Shown: positions 32,299 to 43,530, counted from the first letter of the stretch. The stretch: DNA of 64,000 bases from Symbiodinium natans (GCA_905221605.1 CAJNDS010001802.1:277501-341500); one strand, 5' to 3'. Notes: generated by a model not told the origin, from the letters alone. Made by a program: numbers and translations.

Positions 32299-32689
32299 AC
32301 AGACAGAGACACGATATTCACTTATGCACAAATGCCACTCATGAGCTTCTTTCCACTAGCTCCTGGTGGCCGTCCGGTTGGAAGTGATGAAGGCTGAGCA
32401 CTGGCTTAGCCAGCTGCTTTCTGTACGTTGTGGCGGCTGATTTCTCTCGAACCAACCCCCGCCACAACCTCGACAGCCCCTCCTCAAAGCAAAGCCACGG
32501 GTGAGAGCGGTGGGAAAATCTTAATCACGACTCTGAGCCGCGTGGCTCGATGGGTATGAAGTGATCACTTTCCTTGATCACTACAGCAAGATTCTTGCAA
32601 TGTTCATTCGTGTCCCTGCGTGCATGAATGCACTTCCCGACAAAACTCGCTTCAATCCCGAGACACCCCAGCTGCGGTTTGGGGTTTGG

Positions 32690-32790
32690 GGTTTGGGGTT
32701 TGGGGTGTGGGGTTTGGGGTTTGGGGGCGTTTTGGCTCTTGGGGGTGGGGCTCAGGGTTTGCGATTTCTGGTGCGTTTCCCCTCTTTAGG
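32690..32790 (-). repeat. Inverted partial copy of the CCCCAAA repeat
   Basis: GGTTTGGGG units followed by GCGATTTCTGGTGCGTTTC, the reverse complement of the start of copies 1 and 2. It directly follows GACAAAACTCGCTTCAATCC (32638), which in copy 1 lies immediately downstream (15562). With 31943-32100 it forms a potential foldback with a spacer of about 0.6 kb. Confidence 0.85.
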
Positions 32791-33154
32791 ACCCTTGTTA
32801 TGGGGCCAGCCTGGAGGCTTCAGCTTGCTTTACGTGCCTTGGGGTGTTCTTGCGATGAGCTTGCGAAGGACTGGAGACCCCAAAACCATCGAAGCTCAAC
32901 ATGGCGACAGACATTCCACCCGACACTGCCCCCCCCCCCGGGCAACGTAAACTGCGCAAAGCGGATTCATAAACATACCCGTACCCTCCGTCCCGCAAAC
33001 TCTTGAAGTCCAAGACTTCGAATGAAACCCCTCACACCCCACGAAACGCTTGAAACCCTTGAAGGTCTAGACCCTCAGACGCATCCCCCCCTAAACCCAA
33101 AAACGAAAAACCCTACACCCCAAAACCTTGATCCAAGCAGCAAGGGAATAGGAA
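32791..33154. other. No recognisable gene
   Basis: Includes a run of ten C (32930-32939). No exon seen. Confidence 0.3.
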
Positions 33155-33295
33155 ATGGCACCGCTTCTGGCGCATAAAACGAAGCCTCAGGATCCAAAGA
33201 TCCTCTGGTGGGTGCGAAAGGCGCGCTTCTGCAGAAAGGGGAAGGGAGGGAGGGAGAGAGAGAGGGAGAGCGTAGAAGTAGAGCGAGGGAGGGCG

Positions 33296-33330
<35 letters not shown>

Positions 33331-33370
33331 ATGTCCGGGGCGGCCTCCTCTTTCGGGGGGGGGCCATGCG

Positions 33371-33434
<64 letters not shown>

Positions 33435-33619
33435 ATGCGAGAAACATGTGGATTCCCAGGTACGCCCACAAGGGCGAGGGCAACTGCCTGCCAAAGGCTA
33501 CCTGGATCTGGTCACGTGCGGGCCTCATTCCAGCCTTGCCGCCCTCCTCCCTCGCTACTCGTACCCGCCTGTACGAAGGAGCCTGGAGTTCTGGGACAAG
33601 GTGGAGGAGGCAGTCTGCG
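33155..33619 (+). CDS. Paralogous exon pair, unit 3 (intact)
   Basis: Exon 1, possibly from ATG 33155 (MAPLLAHKTKPQDPKILWWV then RK), ends at 33220 with a GC donor. The GA-rich intron is 33221-33459. Exon 2, 33460-33619, follows GATTCCCAG in phase and encodes VRPQGRGQLPAKGYLDLVTC, then GPHSSLAALLPRYSYPPVRR and SLEFWDKVEEAVC, ending at a GT donor. The K/VRP junction is the same as in units 1 and 2, and where unit 1 has a stop this copy has Arg. The donor coincides with the start of duplication block A. Function unknown. Confidence 0.55.
33241..33433. repeat. (GA)n microsatellite inside intron of unit 3
   Basis: Two GA tracts (to about 33330, and 33377-33433) separated by CATGTCCGGGGCGGCCTCCT-type sequence. 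Confidence 0.95.
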
Positions 33620-35052
33620 GTGACCGGGACCGTGGAGCGGTGGGTTGTGCGTCTTGCACATGCCTAGCGGGGGTTTATGGTTTTAACAGGATCTAAACCA
33701 ATGGGAAGTCTAACACCGGACAAAAAACTTCGTCCCATCACCACTTTGACCAGGCCGGCGACTTGGAGGATGTGTTGTTTCCGGATGCATCGGCTGTCGA
33801 CAGTGCCAAAAAGCTGAGCAATGCACCGTCCAGGGGTTTGCGCGTCGCATTCCTGGGCAAGTGTGAACCTGGAGTTCTGAACCCCAGCCCCAAACCCAGA
33901 CCTGGCTACAACCCTGAAGTTCGGGTTGTCTGGTTCGGGTTGTCTGTGCATGTGCTCAGTTTCGTTGCCATATTCAGATTCAGCCCAAAGCGACAAGTCC
34001 CCAAACAACAGGATTTGCAGTCGCCGAAGACGTTTGCGCGAAGCTACGCCTGAGCCAACAGAAGTGCAAAACGCTTTCACCGCCCATCGTTTCGTTTTGC
34101 TTGGTATTGGTTGCGCTTCGTGACAGTTCCAGCCACATACGGCAGTTTTCTGCTATGCATTTTCATGAAATCCCAATACTCTTGCCAAACATCAGAGCTA
34201 AAGTTTGGGAGCAGTGTCGCATCCGATGGCATGGCGCTTTGTGCGCTCGGGACGCGTGAGCCTCAGCAGCAGCATGTTGCCATCCGTTGCATTGAGGGGT
34301 ACTGTATTGGCTCTCTCCACAAATGCAATGTGAATTTGCGCCCCCCCTTTTTCTGGACTCTGTTTGTTGCCGATGTCACCCTAGGCTCGGTCAATCGAGT
34401 CCTAGATATGGGGCTTTTGGGCACAAAGGGCTTTAGCGATCTCGTGCAGATTGCCTCGAGTTCACGTTGATGGGGGTTTGCGCATGGCAGTTACCTTTCT
34501 CTTCAGCAAATGAGATTCCCTCCTTGCTGTAAAGCTTCAGCCTTAAGCCGGTCCGTGTAGTTCCTCGGGCATCCAAGCCTAGACCATGTACCTGAAGTCC
34601 ATCAAAGCTTTAGGGCTTAGGGATTTCTGAGCATGCTCGATCCGCGTCCGCAATCGGCAGGCGGGGCGACATGGCGCCCGTGCTCAACTCTTTGAGGTGC
34701 AGCGCTGCAATTACAAACCTGAAGCCTTGATGATGCAATGCACCCAGAACCCTAAACTCGAAGCCCAAAGCCCTAAGCCCTAAGCACTGAGAAGTCCTAA
34801 GCCCGCCCAAAAGGCCGAGCTTCCCCTGCCCCCCACCCGTCCTTTTTTGGAGGTTTTTGCATTTTCACTTACAGGTTGAGGTGGGTTCCAGGTTTGCCTA
34901 AGCCCAAGATGCTACATGGCTACTTCTGGGTTTCCAGGTGGCCTGGGGCCATTTGGTGCTGTCTTGGGACAAAGCTTTGTGAACACTCACCCCGCGAACC
35001 CTGAACCCTATGAAGGCTGCAGCCCTGCTTCATCGGAAGTGGGCTTTCCAAT
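33619..35052 (+). repeat. Segmental duplication block A, right copy
   Basis: Counterpart of 19574-21011. It lacks the YR element and continues directly into CTTGACTCTTAAACCCCAAGC, whose match in the left copy lies at 28214. Confidence 0.95.
34165..34470 (+). CDS. Conserved-in-duplicate ORF, right copy
   Basis: 101 codons from ATG, same frame as 20121-20423. It differs by IRCIEG for VPCIEG, SLHK for SFHK, and RPPFFWT for RTDPWT (net +3 nt). Function unknown. Confidence 0.35.
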   Translation: MKSQYSCQTSELKFGSSVASDGMALCALGTREPQQQHVAIRCIEGYCIGSLHKCNVNLRPPFFWTLFVADVTLGSVNRVLDMGLLGTKGFSDLVQIASSSR

Positions 35053-35188
35053 CTTGACTCTTAAACCCCAAGCCAGCAGCAAGGATAATAGCTGTATGTG
35101 GATTGCAGGTGAGGAGATCTTGGGTTTCGCTCTAGCCCCAGCTGACAGACTTCCGACTCATACGGTTGAGGTTCAGGATGCTGTTTAG
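34916..35188 (+). CDS. Hypothetical ORF spanning the duplication edge
   Basis: 90 codons from ATG (MATSGFPGGLGPFGAVLGQS...) to TAG. The last part, after an AG/G at 35109, reads EEILGFALAPADRLPTHTVE and VQDAV and looks like a terminal exon. In the left copy the same ATG frame is cut to about 47 codons because homology ends at 21011. No family recognised. Confidence 0.35.
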   Translation: MATSGFPGGLGPFGAVLGQSFVNTHPANPEPYEGCSPASSEVGFPILTLKPQASSKDNSCMWIAGEEILGFALAPADRLPTHTVEVQDAV

Positions 35189-35436
35189 GTGGACTCTTGT
35201 TACCCTAAACAAACAGCCTATGTGTGATTAGCGGCACAGACTGTCGTGTATGAGGGCCTTTGGGTGCATCAATGCATATCCTGACGATTCTGTGCTTCCG
35301 GTTTTGTTTCGAGTTGCAGACAACCTTTGAAACTGGTATTGTCCGACGCTGAGTGACGGGTTTCGCTGCATCTGAGGCAACAGTAGCCGCCCGGCGTCAG
35401 ACATGAAGCCTGGCTAGATGAACCCTTCGTTGCAAG

Positions 35437-35513
35437 GTTGTCGCCGCTGCACATTTGGAGTCGCAAATGGCAGGCTCGCTGACGTTGTCGCACGCGCCAT
35501 GGAGGGCTTGCAA
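35437..35513 (+). CDS. Candidate exon
   Basis: The acceptor TTGCAAG/G leads into 77 nt encoding CRRCTFGVANGRLADVVARA and MEGLQ, ending at a GTGCGC donor. A second frame over the same DNA is also open, so evidence is weak. Lies in the 1-kb segment (35074-36095) absent from the left duplication copy. Confidence 0.3.
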
Positions 35514-36095
35514 GTGCGCCATGCCACAAGACTTGTACACTGATGACAACATTATAATCTATGAATCGAGTTTATTGGTTTTGGCACATAGGAGCCCAGC
35601 AGAGTCCTTTTGGACGGGTCAAGTGCCCAAACTTTTTCACAAGCCTTGATTGTTCTTCACATTGTAGTGGCGATTCAGGTGGGATCATTGGCTTCATTGA
35701 GTTTCAGGAAACCAAAGGCGCAAAGGGGAAAGAAAGCGCCGAGCGCGGCCCTGTAGGGAAAAGCCTCCTCATAAGGGTACATGTTCGATAGCGGGTTTTG
35801 GGCTCTCTGGCAACCAGGTGCCTTACTACATCCCCCTGCAATGCAAGTTCCCTTTACATCACTCTGTAGTAGAACCGCAAAACCTTCTCCGGAAGTCCCC
35901 AGAACAATCCCAGCATGAAGTTCTTTTGCCGCGAAGGTGAGAAAGTGGATGTATCAGCATGAGCCAGGCCTGTCAGCCCCGGGGCTTCCGGCCCTCTTTG
36001 AACATGGTCGGCTGTTGGAAGTGCTTGAGCTTGGGGAGTTGGTCCTGGGCCTTTGAAGGCCCCTTACTTCTGGCCAAACGTTATTGCTCAAGAAC
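35514..36095. other. No firm gene
   Basis: Right-copy-specific DNA. Its last part (35985-36095) also matches 14638-14780. Confidence 0.35.
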
Positions 36096-37860
36096 TGTGC
36101 TTGGCCCAAGCGCACAAGCGCAGCTGCTTAAAACTGCTTACTTGCCGCGTGCGAGTGTGAGAGTCACCAAATCCCCAGTCTAAACCGCTCAAAGATCTCA
36201 CAGCACTGGCAAGGCCTGTGAAGACAGGCCGCGGGAGCCTTGCGCCTCAGCACTGTGCAGAGGGCCTTCGCTTGAAAAGATGTCGAGTGTTTGCCCTTTT
36301 GGGTTCGTCGGGTCCAGGTCCCAGAGTTTGATGCCTTGGCTGGATTGAGTAGCGCTGTGGCCGTGCGGTCCGAACCGGCTGAAGACCTTACCTATGCTGT
36401 ACGACATTGTTGTATTCATTTTTATTTCGTGCTGGCTTGCTTTGTAATCCGAGCTCCTGTTTAATTGGTGGGGGCCCCCCCCCCCCACAATAAGGAAAGC
36501 AGGGTTCCGCAATAGTTGGACCATGGCCCCGTATGGTTTCTCTATTAAAAAACAATAAGAACGTATTGAAAACAAGCCTTAGCAGAAGAAAAAAAGCTTT
36601 CCGAAAGGCAGAGTTTCAAAATTTGACAACCCCCCCAAAAATTTCTTTAAATGTGGAGGGTTTGGCCCATACGAAATCCATCCTAATGGAAAGTAGTCTT
36701 CCGGCGGGAATCCGGGCAAAAAAAATTTCTTTAAATATGGGGGGTTAAATGAAGCAGGAGCTCGGATTATAGAGCATCAGCCCATGAAGAGGGTTTGCAT
36801 GAAAAAGCCACTGTGTTTGCAAAGCGGCTTCTCACCAACATTTTCTGAAGACCAACACTTGCCTTGTATGTAGTTGAGCCTTCCACGTTCATTCTAATGC
36901 ATCTTGCATCCTACGCGCCTCTAGGGTTGAGGGTTGAGGGTTTTCGATAATGTGTGCAAGTGGATGTCTTACAGGATTTTTAGGTGCAGTGGCACAGCGG
37001 CAAACGTGTGCAGATGACTCATTCTTCAATACGTGGCCGTTTGATCCATGCCCCTCCAGCAAAGTTTGATCTTGAAAGCTTACCTTTTTGCGGGTGGTGT
37101 TTTGGAACAACAAGTTTGGTGCATGCATAGGAGTGCTATGTTTGCTTGCATGGTGCTTCGCTTTGTGACACAGCTCAAGCCCGGAGGGCTACCCGATAAG
37201 CCGCATTGTATGGAGCTGACACCATGTAAGGTTTGTGTTTTCCCCAGCCTTGACCCAACGTCATAAGCTTGTTCACGACCGCGCAGCCAACACAAGCCAA
37301 GCCAAGAGGGGTTCTATCTCACAGAGTTCACGGCAATGGTTGCCCATGGAACATCCCGGTTCCGAAGACAGGCCGTGTCCCCAAGTCGAGCTTTGAAGAA
37401 TGCAGAGGGAACATAGTTCAGTACTGAGATGCAGCGTTTGTCATGTCAGGCATGTCTGCATATGTGCACCACCGCTGCAACTGTGGAACAGTGGATCCGA
37501 TGCCCATGTGTGTGTCCTGCAGCTGTCTGACGTTGTGGGGTGAACTTGGCTCTCAGCAACTCGAAAGCAGCTTGCACCCGCAGTTGAAATTCCATGCCCA
37601 TGTTGTAAAAAAGATGGGCGAATGTCATGAAGTCGACACCAGAACAGGTCATCCTGTAGTGGCTAGGGTGGACAGTGCTAGGTTGCGTATCCCATGTTCT
37701 GATGCATGGGATTCCAGCCTTCATGAACCCTTCAGCGCCTGCGAGTGAGGCTGAAATGTCGCAGGGTTGCTGTTGTCACGGAGCCTCATGTATCCAAGCA
37801 GTCGACATGCTGACATGCCGGTGCAGGCTCTACTGATCAGCCTGGAGGACATTCTGCGTC
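36096..37860 (+). repeat. Segmental duplication block B, right copy
   Basis: Counterpart of 28232-29544, interrupted by the TA-flanked element at 36447-36767 and longer near 37500-37690. Confidence 0.93.
36447..36767. mobile_element. 321-bp inverted-repeat element with TA duplication (MITE-like)
   Basis: The left end is ATCCGAGCTCCTG and the right end CAGGAGCTCGGAT: 13-bp perfect terminal inverted repeats. Both sides carry TA (36445-36446 and 36768-36769). The other duplication copy shows the empty site (CTTTGTATAGAGC near 28612), so the insertion is proven by comparison. The interior is A-rich with a poly-C/G tract (36472-36486) and a doubled motif AAATTTCTTTAAATRTGG. No transposase is encoded. 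A TA target is typical of Tc1/mariner-type elements. Confidence 0.9.
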
Positions 37861-38084
37861 CTGGACCTAGCACACGGTGGACTTCCATGTCAATTCAGAT
37901 TGCGAATAAGCGGTCTGAGCAGGCGTTCAGCAGTACTGCTTATGTCGCCACGAACTGGGAATGAGGTCACAGGCATGAAAAACTGGAAGCGAACCTCAGG
38001 CTCCCGGATGCGCAGTGCCAGAGTGAGAGTGATTCCAGAGATATGCATGTTGAGACAGAGGTTCGACTATTGTTTCTTGCAAAC
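37861..38084. other. No recognisable gene
   Basis: Possible 3' flank/intron of the candidate minus-strand exon at 38085. Confidence 0.3.
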
Positions 38085-38228
38085 CTGTAGCTGCGGCTGT
38101 GTCAAGGGCTTGCATTTCTTCATGCCCCATGAAGTTTTGAAAGCTCCTGTTAGGACGCTTTGCTTGTGACCGAGCCTGGTTCAGCCAGGACAGTTCTGGA
38201 ACGCCAAGAGTTCCAGATGCAGCAGCTG
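38085..38228 (-). CDS. Candidate exon, minus strand
   Basis: AG acceptor at 38229-38230; about 47 codons (ASGTLGVPELSWLNQARSQA, then FQNFMGHEEMQALDTAAAT); ends CTACAG/GTTTGC. Protein-like composition, no family recognised. Confidence 0.35.
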
Positions 38229-41200
38229 CTTGGGTCAGTGACCAGCCCGGGAGCCTGGCCGGTGTTCCATCGGAGGTAAATAGCAACGAGTGTCATTGTG
38301 TGTTTTGATTCTGAGGGTGTGAGGCCTCACCAGTTCCATGTCTTAGGCACCATGCACTGACATTCCACAGCCGCATGACGATACCTCAACCCGGCAATCG
38401 TTCCTGCATGATTGCGCCTTTGTAGGAACCAAGCCGCAGTTTTGCGTTCAGTGTTCGACTTTAAGTCTTCAGCTGCCTGTGACGTGGGAAGCCAGTGCCT
38501 CTTGTGCGACTGACTCTAGTCTGGGTTGGTACTCCGAGATCTTGCCTTGCCTGATGCTGAGGTTTGTCTGCGAGCTTGATGGGCGCGAACCTGGCCGAGG
38601 AGGGGAGTTGGAGCTTGCCGGCCTTGGGCTCAGCCACAACCAAATACCTCCATGTCCACTGGGCAGAAACGCTGAGGTTGATACCATGCCATTGGCATCA
38701 CTCCAGTTTACGGACGAAGCGGTGTGGCTGGCGTGTTTCCCGTCGTGTCTGGCACGAATCTGGGCGCGTGTGGGGGGAGACCGGAGGCCCGTGACATTGC
38801 AGGTGCCTTCAGAGAAGGCTACTCCTCCTGCTACGCCCCGCGCGACGCAAGAATTGCTTGTTCATCCCGCGAGTCGGCTGCACTGAACGCCTGCCGAGTT
38901 CTCTTGCTCGTAGCCACAAGTCCAAAAGATCCCTCACAACCGCAGATAATTTCTCGCTGTTCGTCCCTAGCTGCGCAAGGTAGATGTCTTCCTGAACCTG
39001 TTCCCGATTTGAAGTGTCATGAAGTGTCTCCCAAATATATCCTGCTGCCTCTCCACCTTCAAGCCCAGGAGCTGTGTGATCCCCCTGTGAGCAACGCCGT
39101 GTCCGAGGGTTCCCTAGGCCAGGGTGCACAGGGGCCAGGTTTGTCCGGGGTTAGCTTGGCCCCCGTCGGGCATTGGAGGTTCAGGAAGCTGTGCACATCG
39201 GATGGAGAGCAGGTGAAGGTCGTGGCGATTTCCAGCTGGCGAAGTCAAGGCGCGGTGCAGCCAGGCCCGAGGAACTCTCTTCTCTGAACTCTTGTCCCAG
39301 CATGCAGGACTGGTCAGAGTATGACACGCAGCACGGTGCGAACCATAGCATCCGGGCAGCATGCAGGAACAAAGGGGCTGCAAAGGAGAAGGCATGACAG
39401 CCATGTTGAGTGTTCCATGCAAGCCGAACAGCTGCCATGCATTGACCTGGTGCCATCCCAGGATTTGCCGAAGCATTCTCTTCAACTTCAAGCCCGAATT
39501 TTGTTGAGTGCCTCGACGAGCACAGAACTGTCAATGAGGTAGGTTGATGCCTATGGAAATCTTCCTCGACCGGCCATGTTTCAGAAACACCTTGTAAATG
39601 CCATGCCCCATTCTGCCAAGACCATCCGGCGACCGAAATCTTTGTGGCCGCCATCACCTGCCTCAGCGCTGTTATGGTGGGCGTGCAAGCAGCTTGGAGT
39701 TGATCCCACAGGGTTTTAGGTGGCTTGGTTTGTCGGATGGGACGTGGGAAGATGGTCATGGGCTTCGATGCATGGCCATATTTTTTGCGTAGAAAGAGAA
39801 GCAAAAGAAAGTATGGGTCATTGGCGTAAAGGGCCGTAGGGTTTTAGGATGAAGGGAGCTTGCCATGTGGACAGCTTGGCTTCGTGCCATCAGGTCAACG
39901 AAGCTGCTGCACATGCGCACATTCCGGAGCACGAATCGCCCGCGTACTTCAACATTGTGAACCACGTGCCTTGTCCTTTTTAAACAAGCGGGAGATCCTA
40001 GCCCAGACAACACCAAGCAGTCCCCGAACCGTCTGACGAACCTCATCGGTCCCCGATCGGTCCCCGTTTACGGATACACCAAAAGTCAGAAGAGGATCCA
40101 ACCCTCCAGGGCATCGTGATAATCGCCCATTCAGGCGCTGACTTTGTGCTTTCTCGTGGAGCAGCTCGCAGCAAAGTGTGTGCTACACGGGCTGTTGTGC
40201 TCTTGGTGAGTCCTGCCTGCTGGAAAGTGCGGTGTAGAAGTAAACACGTGGCAAACTCTCTGAATTGTTGGTGCCTTGATCTTCGACCAGGCTTCTTGCG
40301 CGGATATTTGCATATGGGAGAGAATTCGTCTTGTCCGAAGATCGTGGTTGGAATCTTCTTGATTGCGTGATTGCCGCGCCCTGAGATACACCTGCCGCGT
40401 TAATGTTAATGGACTGCAGGCCCCCCCCCCTCCCTCCCACAAGATAACCCCACCCTTCCGCTGTGCTTCATGGTGGGCTTTGGGGGTTTCCACCCTGCGG
40501 TTCATGGTCTGTGGTTCATGGTGGGATTGGGGTTTAGGGTTAGGCTGCAGGGTTTTGGGTTTTCACTCTGCTCTCTGTGGTTCAAGGAGGGTTTAGAGTT
40601 TAGGATGAATTGAGGGTTCAGGGTTTACGGTTGAGGTGTAGATTCAAGGTTTCTCCTCTTTTTTCAACGGTTCGTTGGTGGGTTTTCTGTTCAGGGTTTT
40701 GGGGTCAGCTTAAGGCGGTTCATGGCGGGGCTTAGGGTCTAGGGTTTAGGGCTTCGTGTTCAGGGTTGAGGGTTTAGGGTTGTGGTTTCCCTCTCCCCCC
40801 TCGAGGTGGTTTTGGGGTGAACGGGTTGGGGCGGGGTGCGTGATATCATGGGAGCGGTGGAAGGGGGGGTCGAGAACGCCGAGTGCGGTGTGATCATTCT
40901 TGGGAAAGGGCCCCATTCAGGTGGCATTCCTTCAATCGTAATTAGATGCCTCGGCGCCAGGGGAGTATGAGGGATGTGGTGCGAGGAATCGTCGAGACTC
41001 ATGCGTGCCTTGAACCGCTATGTTGAGACCCAGAAACCCTACCACTGTGAGCGCTATGAGCATCCAAGGTCGCTTGCGCTTTGATCGAGTTCGTCTTGGA
41101 CGTCGTGGACGCCTTCACCACCAACCTGCGACGCCAGTCTGTTTCTTCGTTTGAGTTCTTTTTGGGCCAGAGACATGAAAGTATGCTGAGGATCGTACGG

Positions 41201-41265
41201 TTTCAAAGCTGTTGATTCTCACCCTGGCCCCTGGCCATTCCCTCACCCAAACATGGCTTCCTCAG
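38229..41265. other. Largely unassigned stretch
   Basis: 38479-38886 (+) is open in two frames with protein-like translations (for example FTDEAVWLACFPSCLARIWA). 39490-39560 (-) contains STYLIDSSVLVEALNKIR followed by a GC donor. 40520-40800 is degenerate TTTAGGG-like DNA. 41064-41135 could hold a further exon (VACALIEFVLDVVDAFTTNL). None is firm. Missing upstream exons (S1-S3) of the channel gene at 41266 would be expected here or beyond. Confidence 0.3.
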
Positions 41266-42540
41266 CAGCTTCTCATGGCCCAAGGAAGTGAATCCAGCAC
41301 CGATCTCTCCATCATGAAAGCCATGCGGGTCGTGCGGATCTTGCGGCTGGTTCGTGTGGTCCGGGTGACTCTGCCTGCACTGAAGATCCCCTCTCTTCTC
41401 TCTCCCCCTCTCTTTTCTCTCTCTCCTCTCTCTCTCTCTCTTCTCTCTCTCGTCTCTCTCTCCCTCTCTCCGTGTCTCTCTCTCTCTCTGTCTGTGTTCC
41501 CGTCTAATATCTCTCCTGTCTCGCTTCTCTCTCTCTCTCTCTTTTCTTTCTTTCTTTCTCTCTCTCTCTCTCTCTCGCTCTTTCGCTCTTTCTGTCTGTA
41601 TCTTATATTTTTCATTGTCCTTTGGTTGAAGATGCATGCATTCACTGTATAGACATATATGGAGCTGCAGCAACGCTGGACATTACCATGTTTGATCTGC
41701 AATCGGGGAAGCTGTTCGTCGCGTCAAGGTTCACCAATATCAAGGACCCTAGTGCTTCCCTATGTCTCTGAGGTGTGGGTGCAGCTTCTAACGTACTAGC
41801 AGGAGCCATCGCAAGCCGCCACCAGCCACACGGGGCAGCTCCCGACAACTTAGGTTGTGCGCTTCTTCCGGGCACTCCGAGTTCTCATTGCGTCGATTCT
41901 CCACACCTTGAGGCATCTTCGAGTGTTGTCGAGCTGGCAGTAGGTGAATAGCTCTTTGCAGGACCTCCTGATTGAATAGCCTTTCTGAGCTGCCTCTTCC
42001 TGGTTGGCAGTGTTAGTGTCAGCATGAGGTTCATTCATGGCCGTTAGACACACGCCCATGTCGTTGCAGTTCCGCCGTGGTGGCAGGTCTGTGATGTGGG
42101 CATTGATTCTGCTGTTCCTCATCATGTGGCGGCCCCAGTGTCGTGCATCAGTCCCAACAAGAGCTGGTATCTGGTAGATCCAGCCACCTTCGATCTGTTC
42201 TCCGGCTCGATCTCTCAGGTATACATTCGGCATCCTGTTCACACATGCCTACACCGAATACGCTTCAACTCATGGGGGCCTGCACGGATCGATGACTTGC
42301 GCGGAACCATCTACCCTTTGCGACATGAAAACCTACTTCGGATCAGTGCTCGTGCGGCTGGGCTGCATACTCTTAGTCCACAGATGAGCACAAGAATCGT
42401 GAGTGCCAGTCTGCTGAGATTTGGGCGAGGTCCATCTTGATTTTGTTTGCGGCCATCAGTGATGGCATCAGCTGGATCGCTCTGATCAACCCCTTGTGGG
42501 AAGCCAGTGGGGGCTCTGGTGTGTGGCTCTTGCTGCTGCC
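41266..42540 (+). CDS. Voltage-gated cation channel, partial (S4 to pore), five exons
   Basis: Exons: 41266 (or 41285)-41364, 41854-41912, 42087-42128, 42219-42356, and 42430 to about 42540. Exon 1: STDLSIMKAMRVVRILRL then VRVVR, an S4 sensor with Arg every third residue. Exon 2: VVRFFRALRVLIASILHTL, the S4-S5 linker. Exon 3: SVMWALILLFLIMW, S5. Exon 4: YTFGILFTHAYTEYA, pore turret, ending YFGSVLVR. Exon 5: ILILFAAISDGISWIAL, pore helix and filter, then NPLWEASGGSGVWLLLL. All four joins keep phase; exons 2-4 end at GC donors and exons 2-5 follow AG/G. Role: voltage-driven cation flux across a membrane. S1-S3 and S6 were not found; downstream the sequence meets a LINE fragment at 42568, so this domain may be broken. 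Confidence 0.85.
41392..41600. repeat. (CT)n microsatellite in first channel intron
   Basis: CT-rich run with TTTC interruptions inside the 41365-41853 intron; the same dinucleotide class (opposite strand) as in the GA introns at 16.5, 17.1 and 33.2 kb. Confidence 0.95.
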
Positions 42541-42567
42541 TGTCTCAGGTTGTACTTTTGCGCAAGT

Positions 42568-43530
42568 CGAATAAGATTATTGCAACTCCCCATCCCTCGA
42601 AAAGATGATGCAGACAGAACAGAGCAAGAACACATTCATTGCCAAGGGGTCGAAGCACAATAAATCCCGAACAGGCACGGAATCAAACATAAAAGTACAG
42701 AAGGACTCAGAAATAAATAGCTAGATGGATAGATAGATGACCGAACATTTATTCTGTACATGTTTATGTATTCTCTTAGGACTGTATCACTTGTGTCTTC
42801 CTCACTCATCACTGATCTTCGACATATGGACGTGCCAATGAAAAGCGAGGTCTGTGCGCTGCTCAGCCAATGAAGTCTTCTACGGTCTGGTCGGATTCCC
42901 GATTTGACATTCCCTCCCTGTAGACAACAGCTCCAGTAAAACAGTCCCTCTCCAGGTCGTTCGGGGTTGCTCGCAAAACATGACCAAGCCACTTAAGTTC
43001 TGCCCTGTGAATGTTGTGTGAACGCGGGCTGCGCGGCCAGCGATCGCGCACCTGTGTTGGTGACGGTGGCCTATCGCGGGTTGTCTATGAGAACTTTGGT
43101 GTAGTAGGTGCTGGGGATGCGCTGGATTTCCGCAGGGCCCGTGCAAATCGGCTGCGGTGAGGACAGGCGCTTCCATGCCGTACTCAAGCATGGGCACAAT
43201 CGCCGCATTGTAGATGCGGAGTTTCCAGCAAACACTCCGCTGCGTTGCAACACTGTGCTAAAAGACTGTTCTCGAAGGCTCAATAGTTGCACTGTGGACA
43301 AAGGCACGAAGGTGCAGGGATGCAGAAACGTAAAGGCAATTGTGTTCAAACATGCTACTTGTAAGTTTCACACGCGCTGACTCCTCCCCCTCAGTACCCG
43401 TGCGCATGTTTGTAGCTTCACAGGCCGAGCTAATCACGCAGATTAAAAAAGGTTGCCTACGTGCAAAAAACTCCTCCGTTGTACCTGTTACATGGACACG
43501 TTCTCACTGTGAACGTGCTGTTTTTTGCTT
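42568..43530 (-). mobile_element. LINE-type reverse transcriptase fragment, copy 1
   Basis: Minus-strand frames between 43375 and 42830, broken by shifts and stops, read YNAAIVPMLEYGMEAPVLTA and LKWLGHVLRATPNDLERDC, typical of the region after the RT core in LINE proteins. Outer flanks (42568-42822: ATTATTGCAACTCC...GATCTTCGACAT; 43369-43530: CGCGCTGACTC...TTCTCACTGTGAA) match copy 2 in direct orientation, while the core (42823-43375) is reversed. Dead element. It lies immediately after the last channel exon found. Confidence 0.7.
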
